Numbered from the stretch's first letter, positions 33,052-41,846 are shown. The stretch: DNA of 64,000 nucleotides from Labrys monachus (GCF_030814655.1 NZ_JAUSVK010000001.1:1631501-1695500); one strand, 5' to 3'. Translations and numbers: made by a program. Notes: generated by a model from the sequence alone, not told the origin.

Positions 33052-34335
33052 TCACACCGTTTCCGTGCCCTTGATCTCGATGCCGAAGCCGCTGAGGCCG
33101 ATATAGGTGCGCGGCTTGGTCGACAGCAGCTTGATCGAGGTGATGTCGAGATCCTTCAGGATCTGCGCCCCGATCCCCACTTCGCGCCATTGCTCGGCGC
33201 GCAACGCTTCGGCGCCTTGCTCCGATCCGTGCGACACGGTGGGCACGCCGACCGAGCCGTCGCGCAGATAGACGATGACGCCGCGGCCGGCCTCCTTGAA
33301 TTTCGCCAGCGCGGTGTTGATCGTCTTGGCGCCGCCGAAGACATCCGTCACCACGTCGGCGCGGTGCAGGCGGGTCGGCACGTTCTCGCCGTCGCCGATC
33401 TTGCCGTAGACGAAGGCGAGGTGATGTACATTGTCGTAGGGGGTCGTGTAGGCATGAGCGGTCAGCGGGCCGATGTCGCTGTCCACCGTGAAGGTCGAGA
33501 TGCGGTCGACGAGCTTTTCGCGGGCCTGGCGGAAGGCGATGAGATCGGCGATCGACACCATGTGCAGGCCGTGCTGCTCGGCGAAGGCGACGACTTCCGG
33601 CCCGCGCTTGACCGTGCCGTCGTCATTGGCGAGTTCGCAGATCGCCGCCACCTGCGGCAGTTCCGCCAGGCGGCAGAGATCGACGGCCGCCTCGGTATGG
33701 CCCGAGCGGATCAGCACGCCGCCGTCCTTGGCCACCAGCGGGAAGACGTGGCCCGGCCTGACGAAATCGGCGGCACCCATGTTGCCGTTGGACAGGGCGC
33801 GCACCGTGTTGGAGCGCTGCTCGGCGGAAATGCCGGTGGTGAGGCCGTGGCGCACGTCGATCGAGACGGTGAAGGCGGTGCCCAGCGGGGCGTCGTTCTG
33901 CGACACCATGGGATCGAGGCGCAGCCGCTTGGCCTCGGCCTGCGTCAGTGGCGCGCAGACGATGCCGCAGCAATGGCGGATGATGAAGGCCATCTTCTCG
34001 GGCGTGCAGTGGGAGGCTGCAATGATCAGATCGCCCTCGTTCTCGCGGTCGTCGTCGTCGACCACCACCACGATCTCGCCGCGGGCAAAGGCCTCGATGG
34101 CCGCTTGAATCGTCTGATGCGACACGAAAGTCTCCTTGGTGGGGGCGAGCCCCAGAAAATCGTTGGGGGTGACGGTGCCGCCGGTCGCCTCGGCGATGCG
34201 GCTGGCGGTCTCGCGCGAGATCCACGCCGTGTCGTCGTTGCACAGGGCGGTGATGCTGGCAGGGGAAAGCCCCACCGTCCGCGCGAAGGCGTTGCGCGGT
34301 GTCGCCGTCTGTTTGAGCCATGCATCCAGTTTCAT
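33052..34335 (-). CDS. ribB: HTH-fused 3,4-dihydroxy-2-butanone-4-phosphate synthase with degenerate RibA-like domain
   Basis: The 427-residue protein has three parts. Residues 1-68 are an XRE/Cro-like HTH (NAFARTVGLSPASITALCND, WISRETASRIAEATGG). Residues about 72-280 are a complete RibB domain (VVVDDDDRENEGDLI, DFVRPGHVFPL, RSGHTEAAVDL), which makes dihydroxybutanone phosphate from ribulose 5-phosphate for riboflavin. Residues about 285-427 are GTP-cyclohydrolase-II-like, but the three zinc cysteines of GDVFGSLRCDCG are absent (here VVTDVFGGAKTIN), so RibA activity is not expected, as in RibBX proteins. The start at 34335 places the HTH first. Two TTTCA/TGAAA dyads upstream could be its own operator. 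No FMN riboswitch was seen. Confidence 0.85.
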   Translation of the reverse strand: MKLDAWLKQTATPRNAFARTVGLSPASITALCNDDTAWISRETASRIAEATGGTVTPNDFLGLAPTKETFVSHQTIQAAIEAFARGEIVVVVDDDDRENEGDLIIAASHCTPEKMAFIIRHCCGIVCAPLTQAEAKRLRLDPMVSQNDAPLGTAFTVSIDVRHGLTTGISAEQRSNTVRALSNGNMGAADFVRPGHVFPLVAKDGGVLIRSGHTEAAVDLCRLAELPQVAAICELANDDGTVKRGPEVVAFAEQHGLHMVSIADLIAFRQAREKLVDRISTFTVDSDIGPLTAHAYTTPYDNVHHLAFVYGKIGDGENVPTRLHRADVVTDVFGGAKTINTALAKFKEAGRGVIVYLRDGSVGVPTVSHGSEQGAEALRAEQWREVGIGAQILKDLDITSIKLLSTKPRTYIGLSGFGIEIKGTETV

Positions 34336-34363
34336 GCCGGGAGAATAGGCATGGGCCCGTTCA

Positions 34364-34404
34364 ATTTCAATGAAAATGAGCGGCGATTTCAGTGTGACTG
34401 AAAT
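34364..34404. promoter_or_regulatory. Two inverted repeats upstream of the HTH-ribB gene
   Basis: ATTTCA-A-TGAAAA (34364-34376) and the perfect ATTTCAGT-GTG-ACTGAAAT (34386-34404) share the same half-site, with centres 25 bases apart, 29-69 bases upstream of the start. They are candidate operators for the gene's own HTH domain or for a riboflavin-responsive repressor. Confidence 0.5.
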
Positions 34405-34508
34405 GCAGGGGCTTTCTCGCCGGACGGGAGGGTCGATCACCGATCGACCTCTTCCTCTCCCGCGAGCCCGGCGTGTCCCAAAAGGCGATCGGTGATCGCC
34501 TCTCCGTT

Positions 34509-34859
34509 TCAGACTCCGATATAGATCCGCACCGTCGGCCAGGCGAAATCGATCGCCAGCCCTACGGCGATACCGGCGGCGAAGGTCGCCAAATAGAGCC
34601 AGAATGTCGGATCCCGGTGCCATTCCGGCGGCGCGTTGTTGCGCAATTTCAGCATCATCGACAGCGGCAGGGATTCCCGGGCGATCGGCGCGAGCGCGGC
34701 GTGAAGCGCCTCGCTCTGGCGTTGCCAGGCCGCCGCGCGCTCGCTGGTCTGCGGATCGGCTTCGAGGGCGAGGCGCGTCTCCCTCTCGACGCGGGGCGAC
34801 AGGCGCTCGTCGACCAGCGCATTGAACATGCGGTCGGGGATCTGGCCGGGCTCGCTCAT
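34509..34859 (-). CDS. Membrane-anchored anti-sigma-like protein
   Basis: The 116-residue protein has a cytoplasmic helical N-terminus (FNALVDERLSPRVERETRLAL) and one C-terminal membrane helix (FWLYLATFAAGIAVGLAIDF). It overlaps the sigma-factor gene by 4 bp. That topology and order are typical of anti-sigma factors that hold an ECF sigma factor at the membrane. The zinc-binding His-Cys-Cys motif of the common ZAS family is absent, so it belongs to a non-zinc type. The signal is unknown. Confidence 0.6.
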   Translation of the reverse strand: MSEPGQIPDRMFNALVDERLSPRVERETRLALEADPQTSERAAAWQRQSEALHAALAPIARESLPLSMMLKLRNNAPPEWHRDPTFWLYLATFAAGIAVGLAIDFAWPTVRIYIGV

Positions 34860-35296
34860 TTGACGATCCTGAGAATCGTGTGGCGCTCGCCGTCGATCTG
34901 GCGGGCGAAGGCCGCGCGCGCCCGGGTGAGGCGGGCGATGAAGGCCTCCTCGCGCAAGGCGAGAACCGCAGCCGCATCCTCATAGCTCAGCCGCTCGACG
35001 CTGATCAGCGCGATCACCTCGCGGTCCTGCAGGGAGAGGTGCTCGAAGACGCGCAGGATGTCGGGACGGCTGCCCGTCTTCGGGACGGGCCGGGCCTGCC
35101 TCTGGTGGGTCTGGAGTTCCTCCTGGTCGCGTCGTCGGGCAATGATGAAGGTGAGTATGCGGTGGAAGTCCATCCGCTTGTCCTCGGTCGCGGCGAGCGC
35201 TTCGAGGACCAGCGCATCCGCGCCGGCGGTGTCCTGCGTCAGCGCCCGGGCGAAACGCCGCAGGCGCTGCACCATGACTTCGATCTGTTGGCCCAT
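34856..35296 (-). CDS. RNA polymerase sigma-70-family (ECF-like) factor
   Basis: The 146-residue protein has a short, divergent region 2 (VQRLRRFARALTQDTAGADALVLEAL, lacking a clear -10 recognition motif). A better region 4 HTH follows (LSLQDREVIALISVERLSYEDAAAVLALREEAFIARLTRAR). GGAGGG lies 8 bases before the ATG at 35296. It is cotranscribed with a membrane-anchored partner, supporting a sigma/anti-sigma pair. The weak region 2 means it could instead act as a PhyR-like sigma mimic, but no receiver domain is present. Confidence 0.65.
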   Translation of the reverse strand: MGQQIEVMVQRLRRFARALTQDTAGADALVLEALAATEDKRMDFHRILTFIIARRRDQEELQTHQRQARPVPKTGSRPDILRVFEHLSLQDREVIALISVERLSYEDAAAVLALREEAFIARLTRARAAFARQIDGERHTILRIVK

Positions 35297-35451
35297 CGGT
35301 CGATCCCTCCGGCCATCCTGGTCTTTCCGGGTTCGCGACGCGGATGACACAGCTGTCCGAGGCCCCACCGAGACCTCGCCATTGCGGACATACTACTGCG
35401 AGCCGGTGTTTCGTCCAAGTATTGGATGATGTCTTTTGTTCCAAGCCGCAG

Positions 35452-36438
35452 CTAGAAGCCCGGCATGGTTATTATCGTGCTCAGCAGCAGCAGGCCGAGG
35501 CCGAGCGAGAACACCGCCAGGGCCAGGCAGGTCTCCAGGCTGCGCACGGCGACGGCGGCGCCGAAGCTCTCGGGCGCGGCGAGGCGCACCGCCAGTCCCT
35601 TCGCGGTCACGGCGACGAGGGCGATGGCCGCGATGGTGCAGGCGGTGCCCAGACCCATGACGAAGGTGGAGGCGATGCCGACGCCGTAGACGTCGAGCTT
35701 CCATGCGAGCACGAGCACGACCAGCGCGCCGGTGCAGGGCCTCAGCGAGGCGAGGAGGATGGCCCGGATGCTGTTGCGCCGGGCGGCAGCGGTGTCGGGC
35801 GGCATGGCGAAATGGCCGCAATCGGCGCCATGGACATGGACATGCCCGCCCGGCAGCCCGTACCGGGCGGCGACCAGGCCCCAGAGCGCGCCGCCCTTGC
35901 GCCAGAGGAGCCAGGCCCCGATCGCCATCACCATGAGATTGGAAAGCCGCTCCAGCGCCAGCGTGGTATTGTCCATGACCGCGGCGGTCGCGTTGAAGAA
36001 CGCCGTGAGGACGGTGACGATGACGACGGCCGACACCGCCTGGACCAGCGCGAAGGCGAAGGACAGCATGACGCCCTTCTTCACCGCCTCGTCATTGGCG
36101 AAGAGGTAGGAGGAGATCACCGCCTTGCCGTGTCCGGGCCCGGCGGCGTGGAACACCCCGTAGATGAAGCTCGCGGTGATCAGGCCCCAGCCCAGCGTGC
36201 CGTGGCGCTTGGCCTCGACCACCAGCGTGTTGATCTGGCGGTTGAACTCGGCGGTCTGGACATAGATCCAGGCGAAGAAGGGGTTGGCGAGCCCGGGCAG
36301 GTTCGCCTCGGGCTGGGTGACGCCGAAGGGCGAATTGCGCTGCGCCCAGGCATGGCCGGCGCCGAGCAGCAGGGCGAGGACGAAGCAGGGCAGGGCGATG
36401 GCGGCCCAGCGCAGGCGCCCGCCGGCATGGGAACTCAC
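35452..36438 (-). CDS. NicO/RcnA-type nickel/cobalt exporter
   Basis: The 328-residue membrane protein has a signal-like first helix. The NicO signature is HAAGPGHGKAVISSYLFAN, a histidine-rich loop follows (GGHVHVHGADCGHF), and the second conserved segment is SLRPCTGALVVLVLAW. Relatives export Ni or Co, or in some lineages import metals into urease or hydrogenase pathways. It is the second gene of a pair with a DUF1007 protein (4-bp overlap ATGA), the standard partner of these transporters. The metal is not fixed by the sequence. Confidence 0.85.
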   Translation of the reverse strand: MSSHAGGRLRWAAIALPCFVLALLLGAGHAWAQRNSPFGVTQPEANLPGLANPFFAWIYVQTAEFNRQINTLVVEAKRHGTLGWGLITASFIYGVFHAAGPGHGKAVISSYLFANDEAVKKGVMLSFAFALVQAVSAVVIVTVLTAFFNATAAVMDNTTLALERLSNLMVMAIGAWLLWRKGGALWGLVAARYGLPGGHVHVHGADCGHFAMPPDTAAARRNSIRAILLASLRPCTGALVVLVLAWKLDVYGVGIASTFVMGLGTACTIAAIALVAVTAKGLAVRLAAPESFGAAVAVRSLETCLALAVFSLGLGLLLLSTIITMPGF

Positions 36439-37082
36439 GGGCAGTTCACCAGGATGTTGTTGGCGAATTGCGCCCCGAAATTCTTGTTGGCGTCGAGCGC
36501 GCTGAAATAGGCCTCGTCGAGCTGCAGGGCGGCCGCCTTCTGGGCGTCGCTCGGCGGTCTCGGGCGGTGCACGTCGAGGAGGCAGCCCTGCGGCGCTCCC
36601 GAGATGCGGGCCGGGTCGGTCTCGGCCAGCTCGAAATCGACATAGTAGGTGGGGTCGTAGATCTGGAGGGCCAGGGCCTTGCGGCTCTGCATCTGCGGCG
36701 ACGACAGCGGGAGGAAGAAATGCAGCGTCAGCACGTTGTTGGCGTAGTCGAGGTAATAATCGACGGGATCGCGGAACAGGAGATCCTTGCCGCCGAGCTT
36801 GGCGAAGGTGAAATAGCCGAATTCCTTGAGGTTCTCGACATTGGTCTGGGCGAGAGGCGCGAGCGCCTGGCGCGTATAGCCGCCGTCGGAGCCCTGCTCG
36901 AGCCCCTGCGTCGCATAGGCGGAGAACGCTTCGTCGAAGGTCCAGCTCTGCTTCACGCCGGTGACGCGGCCCTGCTGGTCGTAGACGATATCGCTGGCCG
37001 AGGTCACGAAGACATGCGGATGGGCGCTCGCCGTACCGGCAAGGCAGCCAAGAAGGAGAATGCCGAGAAGGAGGGCGCGCAT
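36435..37082 (-). CDS. DUF1007-family periplasmic metal-handling protein
   Basis: The 215-residue protein has a signal peptide (LLLGILLLGCLAGTASA) cut before HPHVFV, leaving an N-terminal histidine pair that can bind metal. The rest is the DUF1007 beta-rich domain (SWTFDEAFSAYA, YFTFAKLGGKDLLF, YYVDFELAETDPA). DUF1007 proteins accompany NicO transporters and are thought to deliver or sense nickel, cobalt or zinc in the periplasm. The ATG at 37082 gives a normal signal peptide. It overlaps the transporter gene by 4 bp. Confidence 0.82.
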   Translation of the reverse strand: MRALLLGILLLGCLAGTASAHPHVFVTSASDIVYDQQGRVTGVKQSWTFDEAFSAYATQGLEQGSDGGYTRQALAPLAQTNVENLKEFGYFTFAKLGGKDLLFRDPVDYYLDYANNVLTLHFFLPLSSPQMQSRKALALQIYDPTYYVDFELAETDPARISGAPQGCLLDVHRPRPPSDAQKAAALQLDEAYFSALDANKNFGAQFANNILVNCP

Positions 37083-37228
37083 CGAGCTCCGGGACCCATC
37101 AGGGGAATGTGCCGGGGATCGCGGTGATTCACGGCAGTGGGAACCTAATCGCCCGACTGGGGCGGAACGATGACGCCGGCGGCGGGCGGATGGGCGCACG
37201 CCGGCGTTGCCGCACGCGGAGGCGCCGG

Positions 37229-37939
37229 TCAGCTTCCCCCGCGCAGGGGCGCCACCGCGACGATGCGGAAGCGCTGGTTCCCGTCCTGCCGGAAGAGGCC
37301 GAGCCTGTCGAGCTGCAGCGCAGGGGCGACGTCGAGCGCCTCCGCACGGGCCTGCAGCAGATCCGCGAGCGCGGCGGCGCCCTCGACCGCCCCGGTCAGG
37401 GTCATGTGGAAGCGGAACTCCTCCAGCACATAGGGATAGCCATGCGCGTCGAGATAATGGCGCTGGCGCTCGTTCAGCCGCCCGGGATTGCGCCTGGCCA
37501 CCTCCGCCGGCGTCAGGGGGCTCCGCCAGGCGTCGAAATGACGGACGATCGCGCCCTCGAGGGCGGCCAGGGCCGGCGGCGGCGAGGCCGGCACCAGCGC
37601 CAGGAAGGCGCGGTTCGGGCTGGACGAGGCGATCGGCCGGATGGCGCGCGGCCCCAGGGCGACCGGCGCGTGCCCGCCCGCGAAAGCCTCGAGGGCCGCC
37701 AGCAGACCGGCCTCGCTCCGGTCTTCGGCGAGCCGGAACGGGGCCTTGAGCGTGGCGTGGAAGCCGTAGAGCCGCGGATCGGCCGTCATGACGTGCCAGG
37801 CCTCGGAGGCATGGCCCGGCGGGCACCATTGCGGGACGTCCAGGCCCGTATAGGCGTCATGACCCAGGATTTCGCAACCGAAGCGCCACAGCGCCGTGTC
37901 GGCGCCGGGCACGAAGTAGATCGCGTAGCGTGTCGCCAT
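37229..37939 (-). CDS. DUF1045 / 2H-phosphoesterase-like protein
   Basis: The 236-residue protein has two His-x-Thr motifs (YGFHATLKAPF at residues about 58-68 and FRFHMTLTGAV at about 177-187), the hallmark of the 2H phosphoesterase fold. In between lies RPIASSSPNRAFLALVP. The DUF1045 subgroup is often encoded in phosphonate-utilisation loci, but none is present here. Its substrate is unknown; cyclic phosphates or RNA 2'-phosphates are used by related enzymes. The ATG at 37939 starts directly at the first strand (RYAIYFVPGAD). Confidence 0.78.
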   Translation of the reverse strand: MATRYAIYFVPGADTALWRFGCEILGHDAYTGLDVPQWCPPGHASEAWHVMTADPRLYGFHATLKAPFRLAEDRSEAGLLAALEAFAGGHAPVALGPRAIRPIASSSPNRAFLALVPASPPPALAALEGAIVRHFDAWRSPLTPAEVARRNPGRLNERQRHYLDAHGYPYVLEEFRFHMTLTGAVEGAAALADLLQARAEALDVAPALQLDRLGLFRQDGNQRFRIVAVAPLRGGS

Positions 37940-37993
37940 GCCGTGCTTCCGTCGGAGTTCGGGGAGGGGATCGGGGGGACTGGCTGCGCCCTC

Positions 37994-39583
37994 CTACACC
38001 CCGAGCGCTCCGCCATCCGAGCGCGGATCATGGGCGGCGTCGATGCGGCCGCTCGCCGGATGGCGGACCAGCGCACCGGAATGGCCGAAGGAATCGGCAT
38101 AGGGTGCATCGATCACCGCCACCGGGTGGCCGGCCCGATCGAGGGCGTTCAGGAGACCCTCGTCGAAGCGGTTCTCCATGCGCAGGACCGGCTTTTTGCC
38201 GCTGGCGTCGCGGCCGAGGATGAAGCGCGGGGCGTCGAGCGCCTCGGCGAGGCTCGCGCCGAAGCGGAAGCGCGAGAAGGTCTGCGCCAGGATCTGCGGC
38301 TGCGCGTCGCCGCCCATGGTGCCGTAGGGCATGACGCGGCCGTCGTCGAACAGCGCCGTGGCCGGGCTCAGCGTATGGAAGGGAAGGCGGCCGGGCGCGA
38401 GCGGGTTGAGGGCGCGCGGGTCGAGCGAGAAGGACATGCCCCGGTTCTGCATCAGGAGGCCGGTCCGCGGCAGCACCATGCCCGAGCCGTAATCCCAGAA
38501 CACCGACTGGATATAGCTGACGGCGATGCCGTCGCGGTCGATCGCGCCCATCCAGATGGTGTCGCCATCCGCGCCGGGCAGGGGAGTCGTGCCGGCCCGC
38601 GTCATCGAGATGCCGCCGGCTTCGCGGTCGAGGAAGGCGGGGGTGAGATAGGATGCCGGGTCGACCGTCATGATGGCGGGGTCGGCGATCACCCGGTCCC
38701 GCACCGCGGTCGCCCGCTTGATCGCCTCGACGAGGCCGTGGATATGCTCGAAGCCGCCCCCCCGCTTGACGCCCAGGCGCTCGAACAGGCTCATGATGAT
38801 CAGGGCGGACAGGCCCTGGGTCGGCGGCGGGCCGTTGTAGAGCGTCGCGCCTTCGATGCGCACGCCCAGCGGCTCGCGGACGCGGGCCTCGAAGCGCTGG
38901 AGGTCCTCGCGGGTGACGAAGCTTCCCGCCCTGTCGAGGTCGGCCGCGATCTCGCGACCGACGTCGCCGCGATAGAAATCCTCGAGGCCGGCATGCACCA
39001 GCTGCTCCAGCAGCCCCGCCAGCGCGGGCTGCTTCATCGTCTCGCCGGCGGCGAGCGGCTTTCCGTCCTTCATGAAAGCGTCGGCAAAGCCCGGCGCGGT
39101 CTTCAGCCCATCATATTCGCGCGGCTCGACCCGCGCCTGCGACGGCGACACCGGCACGCCTTCGCGGGCATGGCGGATCGCATCCTCCAGGAGGAGCTCG
39201 AGAGGGAGCTGTCCGCCGAAGGCCTTGGCCATCTCGCGGGCGACCTGCCAGCCGCCGACGGCGCCGGGTACGGTGAGGGCGGCCAGCGCCCCCCGTGCCG
39301 GGATGGTGTCGTGGCCGAGTTCGCGATAGGCGGCGATGGTGGCCCCGGCGCCGGCCGGGCCGCAGGCCTGGATGAAGCGTACGCGCTTGCGGGTGTCCGT
39401 CACCAGCCAGAAGCCGTCGCCGCCGAGGCTGTTCATATGCGGATAGACCACGCCCACCGTCGCGGCCATGGCGATCATCGCTTCGATGGCGTTGCCACCC
39501 TGGATGAGGATGCGCTGGCCGGTTTCGCAAGCCAGCTGGTGTGGCGCGGCGACGGCGGCATGTCCAAAGGCGGGCGTTTCCAT
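37994..39583 (-). CDS. Gamma-glutamyltransferase family protein
   Basis: The 529-residue Ntn-hydrolase has HMNSLGGDGFWLV near the N-terminus and the autoprocessing threonine in GDTIWMGAIDRDG. The C-terminal MGGDAQPQILAQ and RFILGRD regions are also present. No signal peptide is seen, unlike classical periplasmic Ggt, so the enzyme is probably cytoplasmic. Family members cleave gamma-glutamyl or other amide bonds (glutathione, cephalosporin side chains). The ATG at 39583 has AGGAAG about 9 bases upstream. Neighbouring PuuE-like and hydrolase genes hint at amide or ureide catabolism. Confidence 0.85.
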   Translation of the reverse strand: METPAFGHAAVAAPHQLACETGQRILIQGGNAIEAMIAMAATVGVVYPHMNSLGGDGFWLVTDTRKRVRFIQACGPAGAGATIAAYRELGHDTIPARGALAALTVPGAVGGWQVAREMAKAFGGQLPLELLLEDAIRHAREGVPVSPSQARVEPREYDGLKTAPGFADAFMKDGKPLAAGETMKQPALAGLLEQLVHAGLEDFYRGDVGREIAADLDRAGSFVTREDLQRFEARVREPLGVRIEGATLYNGPPPTQGLSALIIMSLFERLGVKRGGGFEHIHGLVEAIKRATAVRDRVIADPAIMTVDPASYLTPAFLDREAGGISMTRAGTTPLPGADGDTIWMGAIDRDGIAVSYIQSVFWDYGSGMVLPRTGLLMQNRGMSFSLDPRALNPLAPGRLPFHTLSPATALFDDGRVMPYGTMGGDAQPQILAQTFSRFRFGASLAEALDAPRFILGRDASGKKPVLRMENRFDEGLLNALDRAGHPVAVIDAPYADSFGHSGALVRHPASGRIDAAHDPRSDGGALGV

Positions 39584-39706
39584 AGGCGGGTCTTCCTGTG
39601 ATCCGTTGTGCGGAGGATGCGCCGGCAAAGAGGCGCTGATCCTGTTGGGCGTAGCAAAGCGCATCGCCATGGTATAGAGGCTTAGTGACACTCGCCGGAA
39701 CCTGCC

Positions 39707-39952
39707 ATGCCCAGCCCTGACAAATCGATCAATTGGACGAGCCTGATCACGATCGCCTCCGCCGCCGTCCTCATCGGCACGGAACTTCTCGGGGCCGCAT
39801 GGGCCTCGGGATGGGCGCTGGCCGGATTCTTCCAGCTTGGACCGACCTTCGAGACGATCCTGCAAGCCGTGTTCGGGCTCTGCGCCATCTATGCGATAGT
39901 CGTCTTCCTGCGGCAGGCCACCCGCGTCGAGCCGATCTTCAAGCGGGGCTGA
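39707..39952 (+). CDS. Small two-helix membrane protein
   Basis: The 81-residue protein has two hydrophobic segments (LITIASAAVLIGTELLGAAW, and ILQAVFGLCAIYAIVVFL), a short linker and a basic C-terminus (IFKRG). I know no named family, but similar tiny proteins are common in Hyphomicrobiales. It lies 12 bp before the PuuE-like gene and may be cotranscribed. No function is inferred. Confidence 0.6.
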   Translation: MPSPDKSINWTSLITIASAAVLIGTELLGAAWASGWALAGFFQLGPTFETILQAVFGLCAIYAIVVFLRQATRVEPIFKRG

Positions 39953-39964
39953 CGGGGGCCTGGC

Positions 39965-40903
39965 ATGCATGAGGGATCGACCGCCGGCGGCGTTTCCACC
40001 CCCTATCCCCGCGACATGCGCGGCTATGGCCGCACGCCGCCCGACCCGCGCTGGCCAGGCGGGGCAAAGGTGTGCGTCCAGTTCGTGATGAACTACGAGG
40101 AGGGCGGAGAGAACAACGTCCTGCACGGCGACCCCCATTCGGAGGCCTTCCTCTCCGACATCATGGGCGCGACCAACTGGCCGGGGCAGCGCCATTGGAA
40201 CATGGAATCCATCTACGAATATGGCGCCCGGGCCGGCTTCTGGCGGCTGTGGCGCCTGTTCACCAGCCGGGACGTGCCGGTGACCGTCTACGGCGTCGCG
40301 ACCGCACTGCAGCGCTCGCCGGAGCAGGTGGCGGCGATGCGGGAAGCCGGCTGGGAAATCGCCAGCCACGGCCTGAAATGGATCGAATACAAGGACGTGC
40401 CGCCGGATGTCGAGCGCGCCCATCTGCGCGAAGCCGTCGCCCTCCACCGCGAGGTGACCGGCGAGCGGCCGCTCGGCTTCTATCTGGGCCGCTGCTCGAT
40501 GAACACCAACGACCTCGTGATGGAGGAGGGCGGCTTCCTCTATTCCTCCGACAGCTATGCCGACGATCTGCCCTATTGGGTCGACGGGCCGAAGGGGCCG
40601 CACCTGATCATCCCCTATACGCTCGAGGCCAACGACATGCGGTTCGCCACCGCGCAGGGCTTCAACACCGGCGAGCAATTCTTCACCTATCTGAAGGACA
40701 CGTTCGACGTGCTCTACCGGGAAGGCATGGAGGGGGCGCCCAAGATGTTCACCGTCGGCCTGCATTGCCGGCTGGTGGGACGGCCCGGCAAGTCGGCTGC
40801 GCTGGAACGTTTCGTCGACTATGTCCGGGCGCATGACGGCGTCTGGATCGCCAGGCGCGTCGAGATTGCGCGCCATTGGCGGGCGGTCCACCCTGCGGGG
40901 TGA
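39965..40903 (+). CDS. puuE: Allantoinase PuuE / polysaccharide-deacetylase family
   Basis: The 312-residue NodB-fold protein has the PuuE pattern: DPRWPGGAKVCVQFVMNYEEGGE, YGARAGFWRLWRLF, ASHGLKWIEYKDVP, GFYLGRCSMNTNDLV and LHCRLVGRPGK. PuuE-type enzymes hydrolyse allantoin to allantoate without metal in purine breakdown, but paralogues act on other ureides or amides. No other purine-degradation gene is present here, so the substrate is open. Length and start (ATG 39965, MHEGSTAGGVSTPYPRDMRGYG) fit the family. Confidence 0.85.
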   Translation: MHEGSTAGGVSTPYPRDMRGYGRTPPDPRWPGGAKVCVQFVMNYEEGGENNVLHGDPHSEAFLSDIMGATNWPGQRHWNMESIYEYGARAGFWRLWRLFTSRDVPVTVYGVATALQRSPEQVAAMREAGWEIASHGLKWIEYKDVPPDVERAHLREAVALHREVTGERPLGFYLGRCSMNTNDLVMEEGGFLYSSDSYADDLPYWVDGPKGPHLIIPYTLEANDMRFATAQGFNTGEQFFTYLKDTFDVLYREGMEGAPKMFTVGLHCRLVGRPGKSAALERFVDYVRAHDGVWIARRVEIARHWRAVHPAG

Positions 40904-40919
40904 CCTCGGGGACAGGCGG

Positions 40920-41846
40920 ATGCGGGGCAGCGTCGCCAACCGTCTGCTCCTTGCCGGCCTGCGCCTCCTGCGGGTCAAGACCTGGGCGAGCCCGGCGACG
41001 CTGGAGGCCATCGTCAGGCTCAGCCGCCGGAGCGGCGCCGCCAGGCCGTCGCGCCGCCTGCGTGCCTTGTGCGAGGTCAGGAGCGGCAAGGTCCACGGCG
41101 ATCTCGTCTACCGCCTGACACCGCGGGGGCGGAGCATTCCGTTCCATGTCTTCTTCCTGCATGGCGGCGCCTATTCGATCGATATCGGCTTCGTCCACTG
41201 GCAATTCATCGAAAGCCTGATTCGCCTGACCGGCTGCGCGGTGACGGTGCCGCTCTATCCGCTCGCGCCGGAACATGGCTCGAAGGAGGCGCTGGCGAGC
41301 GCCCAGGCGCATTACCGGGACCTCGTCGGCCGGGCCGGGCCGGACAGGATCGTGCTGATGGGCGATTCGGCGGGAGGAGGCCTGTCGCTCGCCCTGGCGC
41401 AGGCGTTGCCCGGTGCCGGCCTGCCGCAGCCGGCACGCATCGTCCTGCTCTCGCCCTGGCTCGACCTGACGATGAGTGATCCGGCCACCCTGACGCATGA
41501 GGAGGCCGGCCACGATCCCGTGCTGAAGATCGAGGCAGCCCTCGCGGCGGCCCGCATGTATGCCGGCGAGATGCCGCTCGACGACCCGCGCCTCAGCCCG
41601 ATCAACGGCGTGCTGACGGGACTGGCGCCCATCACCGTGCTGACCGGCACGCATGATATCCTCAACCCCGATGCGAGACGCTTCGCCGAGCGGATGAGGG
41701 CCGAAGGACAGGCCGTCGACCTCATCGAATATGCCGGCATGGTGCATGCCTGGATGCTGCTGCCCCTGCCCGAGGCCCACCAGGCGCGTGAACAGGTCGC
41801 CGATATCCTGATCCGGCAGTTCCCGCCGGCAGACGAGAGAAAATAG
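40920..41846 (+). CDS. Alpha/beta hydrolase of the hormone-sensitive-lipase family
   Basis: The 308-residue esterase has the oxyanion motif FFLHGGAYS, the nucleophile elbow LMGDSAGGGLSLAL, and the catalytic acid and base in GTHDILNPDA and GMVHAWMLL. These identify the HSL (bacterial class IV) esterases, which hydrolyse short acyl esters. The ATG at 40920 begins a helical cap region; the frame is open upstream but overlaps PuuE. The gene follows puuE by 16 bp in the same direction, and a terminator lies 97 bases after its stop, closing the unit. Confidence 0.88.
   Translation: MRGSVANRLLLAGLRLLRVKTWASPATLEAIVRLSRRSGAARPSRRLRALCEVRSGKVHGDLVYRLTPRGRSIPFHVFFLHGGAYSIDIGFVHWQFIESLIRLTGCAVTVPLYPLAPEHGSKEALASAQAHYRDLVGRAGPDRIVLMGDSAGGGLSLALAQALPGAGLPQPARIVLLSPWLDLTMSDPATLTHEEAGHDPVLKIEAALAAARMYAGEMPLDDPRLSPINGVLTGLAPITVLTGTHDILNPDARRFAERMRAEGQAVDLIEYAGMVHAWMLLPLPEAHQAREQVADILIRQFPPADERK

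Noticed and set aside
34336-34508. Possible FMN riboswitch upstream of ribB
   Set aside because: The conserved RFN core (AGGGGCAGGGTGAAATTCCC-like) is not found; only the short dyads are present.
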